From Prevotellaceae bacterium UBA1726 (lineage in GTDB: Bacteria > Bacteroidota > Bacteroidia > Bacteroidales > Bacteroidaceae), in assembly GCA_002316005.1 (NCBI GenBank), contig DCIM01000037.1, positions 1 through 11,738 on the forward strand: a stretch of 11,738 nucleotides of DNA, given 5' to 3'. This document shows, piece after piece, positions 6,620 to 11,738 of this stretch. Made by a program: the position numbers and the translations under genes. The notes beneath the pieces are model-generated. The model had not been told where the DNA came from, searched no databases, and was given only the letters and a program-made list of their open reading frames with translations. How positions within the stretch are numbered: the stretch's first letter is position 1; every line of letters begins with the position of its first letter.

Positions 6620-7954
6620 TTATGCTTTGATTTCTTTTTCAATTGCCTTTATCTCTCTTGCAAAGCTCTTGTCCTCCTCAATATGCGCCTTAACCTTGTC
6701 TATTGAGTGCTTCACCGTAGAGTGGTCGCGTCCTCCTATGAATCGTCCTATTCGTGATGTCTGAGCATGTGCCATCTTTGCACTGAGATACATTGCAATC
6801 TGACGAGCATTGGCAATCTCTGCCTTGCGCGATTTACCGATGATATCATCAACAGGGATATTGAAATGATCACTCACTCCATCAAGAATATCGTTGATAT
6901 CATATTTCCCAATCTTCTCAGGTTTCACCTGCTTGCATACACGCTCTGCAAGAGACATGTCAATCTCGCCCGTTCCCATCATTGAGAACGCAAGAAGAGA
7001 GTTTATGACTCCCTCAAGGTCACGAACGGAACCGTTGGCATGATGAGCGATATATTCTACAACATTATTAGGAATTGACAAACCATCACGACGAATCTTG
7101 GCATTGAGAATATCAACACACAACTGATGATTTGGCTTTTCGAGTTCGGCAAGAACGCCACAAAGGAAGCGACTAATCATTCGCTGGTCCATATTCTTCA
7201 GTTCAGCAGGTGTACGGTCGGCAGCAAGAATGATTCTACGGCCATTCATAAAGAGATGATTGAAGATATGGAAGAATGCCTCTGATGTCTTTGGACTGCT
7301 CTCCCACTCTTCCACATCATCAACAATCAGGAGGTTGAACTGCTGATAGAAACGAATGAAGTCAGGTTGTTTGTTTTCAATTGTCGCATCAACAAACTGA
7401 CGCTGGAACTCGCGTGCACCAACATACAACACCTTCATCTTTGGATAGCGTGCCACAGCCTCAAGACCAATTGCAGTAATCAAATGCGTCTTTCCGCAAC
7501 CTGAAGGACCATAGATGAACAAAGGATTGAACTTTGTTGAACGAGGATGTTCGGCAATAGCCTGACCAATAGAACGCGCCAACTTGTTTGCCTCGCCTTC
7601 TACAAAACGGGCAAAAGTGTACTCAGGATAGAGGTTTGTTGCAATTGGAATTGGTTCTTCCTTCTCTTCTGCAGAAGACTCATTAGCAGCACCTTGTGGC
7701 TGTGCTGGAACTTTATATTGGAGTTTTACTCTTCCGAAAACAGGAATGATAACCTCCTTAAGCAATGGCATAAACGAGTTCTCCAGATACCCCGCATGAT
7801 TTCTGCTTGGCACCTGTAACACCAAAAGAAGTTCCTTCTTGTCGTAAGAGGAAACTGTGATTGGAGCAAAGAACGATGTATATTGAGTAGGAGATACCTT
7901 TTGGCGAATTTGCTCAAGGCATACTTCCCACATTTGGGTTTCGTTATTAGCCAT
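6620..7954 (-). CDS. dnaA: Chromosomal replication initiator DnaA
   Basis: A 444-residue AAA+ protein that binds DnaA boxes and opens the origin. Domain I is about 1-85 (MWEVCLEQIRQKVSPTQYTSFFAPI), then an acidic linker (91-101), then the AAA+ domain with Walker A GPSGCGKT (149-156), Walker B LLIVDD (208-213), AADRTPAEL at sensor 1, QRMISRF and a conserved SVRDLEGVINSL. Domain IV has NARQIAMYL (from about 382) and GGRDHSTV (407-414), the DnaA signature. Several motifs differ from the common forms: GPSGCGKT for GGVGLGKT, DDVEEW for DDIQFL, AADRTP for TSDRPP, RFLCGV for RFEWGL. The frame is open to an ATG at 8008, but MANNETQ at 7954 is chosen because the extra 18 residues are translated A/T-rich repeat and a -7 box lies at 7963-7970. 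It is a single-gene unit, convergent with the thiamin operon. Confidence 0.93.
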   Translation of the reverse strand: MANNETQMWEVCLEQIRQKVSPTQYTSFFAPITVSSYDKKELLLVLQVPSRNHAGYLENSFMPLLKEVIIPVFGRVKLQYKVPAQPQGAANESSAEEKEEPIPIATNLYPEYTFARFVEGEANKLARSIGQAIAEHPRSTKFNPLFIYGPSGCGKTHLITAIGLEAVARYPKMKVLYVGAREFQRQFVDATIENKQPDFIRFYQQFNLLIVDDVEEWESSPKTSEAFFHIFNHLFMNGRRIILAADRTPAELKNMDQRMISRFLCGVLAELEKPNHQLCVDILNAKIRRDGLSIPNNVVEYIAHHANGSVRDLEGVINSLLAFSMMGTGEIDMSLAERVCKQVKPEKIGKYDINDILDGVSDHFNIPVDDIIGKSRKAEIANARQIAMYLSAKMAHAQTSRIGRFIGGRDHSTVKHSIDKVKAHIEEDKSFAREIKAIEKEIKA

Positions 7955-7962
7955 ATTCGGTA

Positions 7963-7970
7963 CAAAGGTA
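7963..7970 (-). promoter_or_regulatory. Possible -7 element just upstream of dnaA
   Basis: On the minus strand this is TACCTTTG, matching TAnnTTTG, and it ends 8 nt before the ATG at 7954. If used, the message would start almost at the start codon (leaderless or nearly so). No TTTG is found 19-21 nt further upstream, so the call is tentative. Confidence 0.35.
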
Positions 7971-8000
7971 CAAAGAAAAATGAAAAATGAAGAATAATGA
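7971..8000. repeat. A-rich simple repeat upstream of dnaA
   Basis: On the plus strand AAAAATGAAAAATGAAGAAT (7976-7995) and its flanks are built of GAAAAAT/GAAGAAT units, resembling the low-complexity intergenic repeats common in Bacteroidales. Its minus-strand translation gives the implausible extension HYSSFFIFLC of the longest dnaA frame. Confidence 0.45.
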
Positions 8001-8117
8001 ACCAACATTTTTTCAACAAAATTTCACTCGCATTCTCCCACCTTATTATATTATATAGAGCCTCTTTGCGTGTGAAACATTGCAACTATCTGAAATATAA
8101 CCGTTTCCTTGAGAAAC

Positions 8118-8155
8118 AATAACGGCAACACTCCAACAAGAGCATTGCCGTTATT
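8118..8155 (-). terminator. Terminator of the amidase-mlaD unit
   Basis: AATAACGGCAA (8118-8128) and TTGCCGTTATT (8145-8155) form a perfect 11-bp stem; inside it CTC (8131-8133) and GAG (8140-8142) can add three pairs. It lies about 80 nt after the mlaD stop and upstream of dnaA. On the minus strand the stem is followed by GTTTCTC; on the plus strand by TTTATAT. It may work in both directions. A second small hairpin, GTTTC/GAAAC (8103-8117), lies beside it. Confidence 0.75.
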
Positions 8156-8233
8156 TTTATATCAAAATATCGAATTCACTTCCATTCTCCTTGTTTCTTT
8201 CACAAGAATCGAAGATGAACGAAGGAAATCCTA

Positions 8234-9124
8234 CTATTGCTTCTTACCGAAAACCGAGAAGTGAACATAGCGCTTTGGATGTGCCTTCAAGTCAAGCACG
8301 AGTGAATCTGTATGAGCCATTGTGGCATTCAGATTGTCGAATACAGAAGGATCGTTTATAAACTTGCCCAATGTACCCTCGTTTGAATTGAGTTTGTTCA
8401 CTGTATTCTGAACATCTGCCAAAGTCTGGTTCACCTGATTCATTGTACCCTGAACATCAACAGCAGCAAGATTGTTGGTAATCGTTGTTGTATTGTCGAG
8501 AACAGTGTTTGCCTTTGTGAGCATACCAGGTACATTCTGGTTCAGATTAGCCATGAGTGTGTTCAACTGCTTTGTCGTTGTTGTCAAATCAGTTGTGATG
8601 GCCTGAGCATTTGCCAATGTAGCCTGAATAGCTGGGTTGGCAAGAATAGCTGAGAGAGATGTGAGGATAGAATCTAGTTTGGGACCCATACGCTCAATAG
8701 CAGGAACCATAGCCTTGAGTTTTGTCATTGTGTCATCACCCTCAGCACCTTTGATTGTATCGCCAGGAGCAACCTTCTCGCGAAGATTGTTCACAAGAAG
8801 GAGATTCACCTGAGTATTGCCCATAAGGTCGCTGACAACTTCCGCTGTCGAACCAACAGGGATTCGCATCTGCTTGTTAACAGCAACAGCAATAAGGGTT
8901 GGAGTGACATGACTGTAATCGTAAGTGATGCTGCTCACAGAACCCACTCTGACACCATCAGCATATACTGGAGTGTTCTTTTCGCAACCTGAAACATTGC
9001 TGTAAGTGATGTAGTAGATATCGCTATCGGAGAACATTGTCAATCCTTTGAGGAAGTTCATACCGAAAAACACGATGATTAGTCCTAAGATTGCCACGAG
9101 GGCTATTTTTATTTCTTTCTTCAT
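8234..9124 (-). CDS. mlaD: MlaD-type MCE-domain protein
   Basis: A 296-residue inner-membrane-anchored protein. A single N-terminal membrane helix (about 6-25) is followed by one MCE domain (about 36-112: IYYITYSNVSGCEKNTPVYADGVRVG ... VGSTAEVVSDLMGNTQVNLLL). A long helical region rich in Asn, Thr and Leu follows (about 130-250), then EGTLGKFINDPSVFDNLN and HPKRYVHFSVFGKK, a C-terminal ending I know from Bacteroidetes members. MCE proteins form hexameric rings that carry phospholipids between inner and outer membrane, working with an ABC permease (MlaE) and ATPase (MlaF); neither is in this window. The start lies 11 nt after the amidase stop with no SD, so the two genes are probably co-transcribed and share an envelope-maintenance role. 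The hairpin at 8118-8155 ends the unit. Confidence 0.92.
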   Translation of the reverse strand: MKKEIKIALVAILGLIIVFFGMNFLKGLTMFSDSDIYYITYSNVSGCEKNTPVYADGVRVGSVSSITYDYSHVTPTLIAVAVNKQMRIPVGSTAEVVSDLMGNTQVNLLLVNNLREKVAPGDTIKGAEGDDTMTKLKAMVPAIERMGPKLDSILTSLSAILANPAIQATLANAQAITTDLTTTTKQLNTLMANLNQNVPGMLTKANTVLDNTTTITNNLAAVDVQGTMNQVNQTLADVQNTVNKLNSNEGTLGKFINDPSVFDNLNATMAHTDSLVLDLKAHPKRYVHFSVFGKKQ

Positions 9125-9135
9125 AAAAATATTTT

Positions 9136-10437
9136 TTATTTGTTTCGTTTATTTTTCCATTCTTTAATTGCTTCGCTGACATTCACTTTCTCGCCACCCT
9201 TGAACGCAACAACAAATGCTTCTGGGAATTTGTCGAGAATTGATTTGCGCAACGCTGCTATCTCATTATAATTAGTCGATGCTCCGTAAGTGTATTTGTA
9301 GACGCCACCTTCTTTGAAAGAATCAACGCCTGTCAAACCTTTGAAGCGGGCATCTGTCGACTTCATCTTCTGACTGCCTGTAAGAATCTGAACCTTGAAC
9401 ACTGGTCCTTCATCGACTTTTGCCTCTGCTGCTTTTGTTGGTTCTGCCTTCTCTGCAAGTTTTGTCTCTTTCTTCTCAACAGACTTAGTTTCTTTTTTCT
9501 CAGCAGGTTTTGAAGCATCTTTCTTCTCAACGGTTTTTGTTTCCTGCTTGACTGGTTTCGCTTCTTCAACCTTTGGCACTTCACGAACCTTTGTGTCAAT
9601 GACAGGTTCTTCGTTTGCAACCGTTTCTACAGCAGTCTCCTGTGCAGGCAAAAGGGTTGAAGCCTTTACTCCATTACCATACTTGTTGAGATACTGTACG
9701 AATGCCTGATACAATCCGCGTGCAAACTGATCCTGGGTAATAGGGTCGTTCAACTGGCGTTCCTCGTCTGGAGTGGAGATGAAACCCAACTCTATGAGGC
9801 AAGAAGGCATAGATGTCTCGCGCAACACGAGGAATCCTGCCTGATGAACGCCTTTGTTCGGACGAGATGCTGCAAGGCAGACGCTCGACTGGATGAATTT
9901 AGCCAGATTGACAGAGTTCTCCATATTCTTGTCCTGCATATACTCGAACATAATGTACGACTCTGCAGAATTTGGGTCGAAGCCCTGATACTTTGACTGA
10001 TAGTCAGACTCCATCGTAATTACGGAGTTCTCACGCTTTGCGACATCAAGGTTGTCTCCAGCTCGGTGCATACCAAGGGTGTAGGTCTCAAAACCGCGAA
10101 CCGACTTACTGCCGGCTACAGCATTGGTATGAACAGAGATAAAGAGGTCGGCCTTGTTGCGGTTTGCAATATTGGCACGTTCCTGAAGATCGATGAACAC
10201 ATCTTTCTTACGAGTATAGATGACACGCACAGAAGGACAGTATTGTTCCACATATCGTCCAAAGGCGAGAGCCACATTGAGGTTGATGTTCTTCTCTTTC
10301 GAGGAAACACCCACAGCACCGGCATCTTTTCCTCCGTGTCCTGCGTCAATGACAAGAGTGAATTTCTTGTCAGCAGCCATAGTGACTGCCGAAACACACA
10401 ACAGAAGTAGCAGTAGGGAAACGAGTTTCTTTACCAT
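9136..10437 (-). CDS. N-acetylmuramoyl-L-alanine amidase with Lys/Glu linker and C-terminal SPOR-like domain
   Basis: A 433-residue periplasmic amidase that cuts the bond between MurNAc and the L-Ala of the stem peptide, as used in cell separation. Residues 1-22 are a signal peptide (LLLLLLCVSAVTMAA). The Amidase_3 domain (about 26-253) has zinc ligands H34 (DAGHGG), E48 (SKEKNINL) and H103 (SVHTNA), and catalytic E216 (IELGF), so the active site is complete. The segment about 134-175 occupies the place where AmiB/AmiC-type enzymes have a regulatory insert, which suggests activation by a partner. Residues about 283-343 are a low-complexity Lys/Glu linker with repeated EKKETK units. The end (about 345-425, FKVQILTGSQKM ... 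FVVAFKGGEKV) resembles a SPOR-like, peptidoglycan-binding fold, inferred from pattern only. It has its own promoter at 10458-10489 and is followed by mlaD after 11 nt. Confidence 0.93.
   Translation of the reverse strand: MVKKLVSLLLLLLCVSAVTMAADKKFTLVIDAGHGGKDAGAVGVSSKEKNINLNVALAFGRYVEQYCPSVRVIYTRKKDVFIDLQERANIANRNKADLFISVHTNAVAGSKSVRGFETYTLGMHRAGDNLDVAKRENSVITMESDYQSKYQGFDPNSAESYIMFEYMQDKNMENSVNLAKFIQSSVCLAASRPNKGVHQAGFLVLRETSMPSCLIELGFISTPDEERQLNDPITQDQFARGLYQAFVQYLNKYGNGVKASTLLPAQETAVETVANEEPVIDTKVREVPKVEEAKPVKQETKTVEKKDASKPAEKKETKSVEKKETKLAEKAEPTKAAEAKVDEGPVFKVQILTGSQKMKSTDARFKGLTGVDSFKEGGVYKYTYGASTNYNEIAALRKSILDKFPEAFVVAFKGGEKVNVSEAIKEWKNKRNK
9409..9591 (-). repeat. Low-complexity Lys/Glu linker repeat in the amidase gene
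   Basis: This part of the gene encodes residues about 283-343 and repeats the motif EKKETK/EKKDAS (VEKKDAS, AEKKETK, VEKKETK) with Ala, Val and Pro. Such tracts form extended charged linkers across the periplasm and often vary in copy number between strains. Its antisense strand gives a spurious Ser/Phe-rich frame. Confidence 0.6.
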
Positions 10438-10457
10438 ATATGAATTCGTTTTCGTTG

Positions 10458-10489
10458 CAAAATTAACAATTTGTTTTCTTTTTACCAGA
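10458..10489 (-). promoter_or_regulatory. Promoter of the amidase-mlaD unit
   Basis: On the minus strand TCTG (10489-10486), a 20-nt spacer and TAATTTTG (10465-10458) differ from the Bacteroidetes consensus at one base of the -33 box. The -7 octamer is identical to those at 291-298 and 1419-1426. Transcription would begin near 10451, about 14 nt before the amidase ATG, separating this unit from folB upstream. Confidence 0.7.
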
Positions 10490-10499
10490 CTTGCCGTCC

Positions 10500-10874
10500 C
10501 TATTTATCATTCTTAATGTCTAATAGAACACTTGCACCTGATGTATCACCTCCCATAGGAGGATTTTCCTTTGTCACTTGAAGACGGATGCCCTCAATGA
10601 GAGGAAACTGCTCGAACAGAGTCTTCGCTATTCTGCCTGCCACATGCTCAAGGAGTCGGCTTGGAGTTTTCATTTCATCCTGCACGACCTCAAGCACAGA
10701 AGCATAATTGAGCGTATCTGCCACATCATCAGTTTCAAGAGCACGGGCAAAAGGATAGTCGATGGTAAGCGATACAGCATACCATCCCCCTACTCTACGC
10801 TCTTGCTCCATCACTCCGTGATAGGCGTAGATACGGATATTATTCAGCAGAATCTGCGATTTCTCCAGGAACAT
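10500..10874 (-). CDS. folB: Dihydroneopterin aldolase
   Basis: A 124-residue cytoplasmic enzyme of folate synthesis that converts 7,8-dihydroneopterin to 6-hydroxymethyl-7,8-dihydropterin and glycolaldehyde. Length is normal for the family. By memory of the Staphylococcus aureus enzyme, active-site positions correspond: E25 (YHGVMEQER), Y57 (TLNYASV), E76 (RLLEHVAGRI) and K102 (QVTKENPPMGG). The start at 10874 is supported because I8-H19 (ILLNNIRIYAYH) are conserved N-terminal residues; the next in-frame ATG (M22) would remove them. Consequently the gene overlaps the 3' end of the preceding minus-strand gene by 35 nt, in another frame, and translational coupling is likely. No other folate gene is beside it. 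Confidence 0.94.
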   Translation of the reverse strand: MFLEKSQILLNNIRIYAYHGVMEQERRVGGWYAVSLTIDYPFARALETDDVADTLNYASVLEVVQDEMKTPSRLLEHVAGRIAKTLFEQFPLIEGIRLQVTKENPPMGGDTSGASVLLDIKNDK

Positions 10875-11316
10875 ATTTCTTCAATGCACGAACAACTCCC
10901 TGATTCCAGTTGTTGATACTTTCATCACGAAGCTGAAGTGAAGACACAAGTTTGATTACATTCTCAATAGGCATTCCATAACGGAGTACGCCAGAGATGA
11001 GCTTTGCATAGTTCCAGTACTCTGGATTGAACTTCTCAGAGAGTCCTTCAACGGTAGTCTTGTAGCCACGCTTGTTCTCAAACTGGAAGTCATAGCGATG
11101 TGAGCCGTCAGGATTGGTGCAACGGATAATCTTTCCGTTCATCACATTCTTTGGAAGAACGATACCCTCGTCGTCATCCTGAAGACCAGTAAAGATCTCG
11201 TATGGTTCACCATCAATGAGTCCTACGAAAGCCACCCATTTCTCTTTGTTGTTCTGAAAGCGCACAACATCGCATTCAAGTACATCTGGACGATGCTCTA
11301 TAATTTGTTTGTTCAT
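10840..11316 (-). CDS. Stand-alone protein resembling the C-terminal region of B12-dependent ribonucleotide reductase
   Basis: A 158-residue soluble protein without signal peptide or membrane segment. The stretches VRFQNNKEKWVAFVGLIDG, PYEIFTGL, YDFQFENKRGYKTTVEGLS, FNPEYWNYAKLISGVLRYGM and INNWNQGVVRALKKYVPG match, from memory, the region following the catalytic barrel in class II (adenosylcobalamin-dependent, NrdJ-type) ribonucleotide reductases. The catalytic barrel, its radical and substrate cysteines, and the terminal CxxC zinc/redox tail are all absent. It begins with a clear ATG, so it looks like a real small gene rather than the stump of a reductase. Its function is unknown; a regulatory, accessory or split-domain role is possible. 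The gene follows alr by 50 nt and overlaps folB by 35 nt, so it is probably co-transcribed with them. Confidence 0.7.
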   Translation of the reverse strand: MNKQIIEHRPDVLECDVVRFQNNKEKWVAFVGLIDGEPYEIFTGLQDDDEGIVLPKNVMNGKIIRCTNPDGSHRYDFQFENKRGYKTTVEGLSEKFNPEYWNYAKLISGVLRYGMPIENVIKLVSSLQLRDESINNWNQGVVRALKKYVPGEIADSAE

Positions 11317-11322
11317 ATTTTG

Positions 11323-11356
11323 AATTTACAATTTGACAATTTACAATTTTCAATTG
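11323..11356. repeat. AT-rich direct repeat between alr and the reductase-tail gene
   Basis: AATTTACAATTT occurs at 11323-11334 and again at 11338-11349, separated by GAC, and CAATTG follows at 11351-11356. This ACAATTT-type array fills most of the 50-nt gap and resembles low-complexity intergenic repeats of Bacteroidales. No TAnnTTTG promoter is seen in it. Confidence 0.6.
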
Positions 11357-11366
11357 AGGCCTCTTA

Positions 11367-11738
11367 CTATTCTTCGAAATAAACCCTCTTAACACGGTTT
11401 GATATTCCTGTCAGCACCTCGTAAGGTATTGTCTCCAGTTTATCGCTGAGTACTGTGACAGGGAGATTATCACCGAAGATCTCAACGGCATCACCTTCAT
11501 GACATTCAATGTCAGTAACATCAATCATGCAGACATCCATACAGATATTGCCGACATATTCTGCTCGTTGACCATTTACGAGGCAATAGCCGTTTCTATT
11601 TCCGAGTTTTCGGTTCAAGCCATCAGCATATCCTATAGGAATAGCAGCAATGACGCTATCACGGCTTAGTATTGTGCGGCGACTGTAGCCAACGCTATGC
11701 CCGGCAGGAACCTCTCGTTTCTGAAGGATTGTGGTCTT
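11367..11738 (-). CDS. alr: Alanine racemase, C-terminal part (partial)
   Basis: The frame is open from the right edge to the stop at 11367, giving 123 residues; the N-terminal part lies outside. It is the C-terminal beta domain of PLP-dependent alanine racemase, which supplies D-alanine for peptidoglycan. The catalytic Tyr is in SVGYSRRT (residue 18 of the visible part), followed by VIAAIPIGYADG and VGNICMDVCMIDVTD, which are family signatures, and the end TIPYEVLTGISNRVKRVYFEE is typical. A later TTG at 11618 opens a shorter frame but would cut through the domain. In Bacteroidetes this domain is often the C-terminal half of a MurF-Alr fusion; the window cannot show which form is present. 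The reductase-tail gene follows after 50 nt. Confidence 0.95.
   Translation of the reverse strand, partial: KTTILQKREVPAGHSVGYSRRTILSRDSVIAAIPIGYADGLNRKLGNRNGYCLVNGQRAEYVGNICMDVCMIDVTDIECHEGDAVEIFGDNLPVTVLSDKLETIPYEVLTGISNRVKRVYFEE

Noticed and set aside
8009..8233. Possible replication origin beside dnaA
   Set aside because: No TTATCCACA-like boxes and no 13-mer-like AT repeats were found on either strand; the gap is explained by repeat DNA and a terminator.
9395..9709. 104-codon plus-strand Ser/Phe-rich frame
   Set aside because: It is the antisense shadow of the Lys/Glu linker of the amidase; the repeats come from reversed AAG/GAA codons.
11317..11366. CRISPR-like or promoter array in the AT-rich direct repeats
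   Set aside because: There are only two 12-nt copies with a 3-nt spacer and no TAnnTTTG element; simple low-complexity repeat DNA is enough to explain it.
11367..11618. Short alr frame starting at TTG 11618
   Set aside because: The frame stays open to the window edge and the upstream codons encode the conserved catalytic Tyr region, so the gene is partial rather than short.

Overview
The window looks like chromosomal DNA of a Bacteroidales bacterium, most likely Prevotella or a close relative. Three things point there. Promoters fit the Bacteroidetes pattern (TTTG, about 20 nt, TAnnTTTG). Shine-Dalgarno sites are mostly absent. The protein families are typical: TonB-dependent receptors, PnuT, a single-MCE MlaD, an amidase with a Lys/Glu-rich linker, and alr. 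No phage, transposase, CRISPR, rRNA or tRNA was seen. Taxonomy is inferred from memory of these families, not from a search.

Left part (1-996): the N-terminus of a DASS/SLC13-type anion permease runs off the left edge on the minus strand. Divergent from it is a secreted SGNH/GDSL hydrolase. A consensus promoter overlaps the longest open frame of the hydrolase and moves its start to 328.

Thiamin region (1395-6618, plus strand): a consensus promoter, a complete TPP riboswitch and an expression platform with two mutually exclusive pairings lead into three genes. These are a TonB-dependent receptor of the thiamin-uptake type, the inner-membrane transporter PnuT, and a second, BtuB-like TonB receptor 5 nt after pnuT. 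The set reads as a TPP-repressed outer- plus inner-membrane vitamin uptake unit. The second receptor gene carries two sequences that look like intergenic repeats translated in frame. A 15-bp hairpin with a TTCG loop closes the operon and also serves the convergent dnaA.

Right part (6620-11738, all minus strand): dnaA (divergent motifs, start corrected to 7954); a two-gene envelope unit with its own promoter (N-acetylmuramoyl-L-alanine amidase, then an MlaD-type MCE protein); and, further upstream, alr (C-terminal part only), a stand-alone protein resembling the C-terminal region of B12-dependent ribonucleotide reductase, and folB, whose start overlaps the preceding gene by 35 nt. No DnaA-box cluster was seen near dnaA, so there is no evidence for oriC here.

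Most of the window is ordinary core and uptake biology. The items most worth a second look are the riboswitch platform, the second receptor in the thiamin operon, the in-frame repeat insertions, the stand-alone reductase-tail gene and the atypical DnaA.
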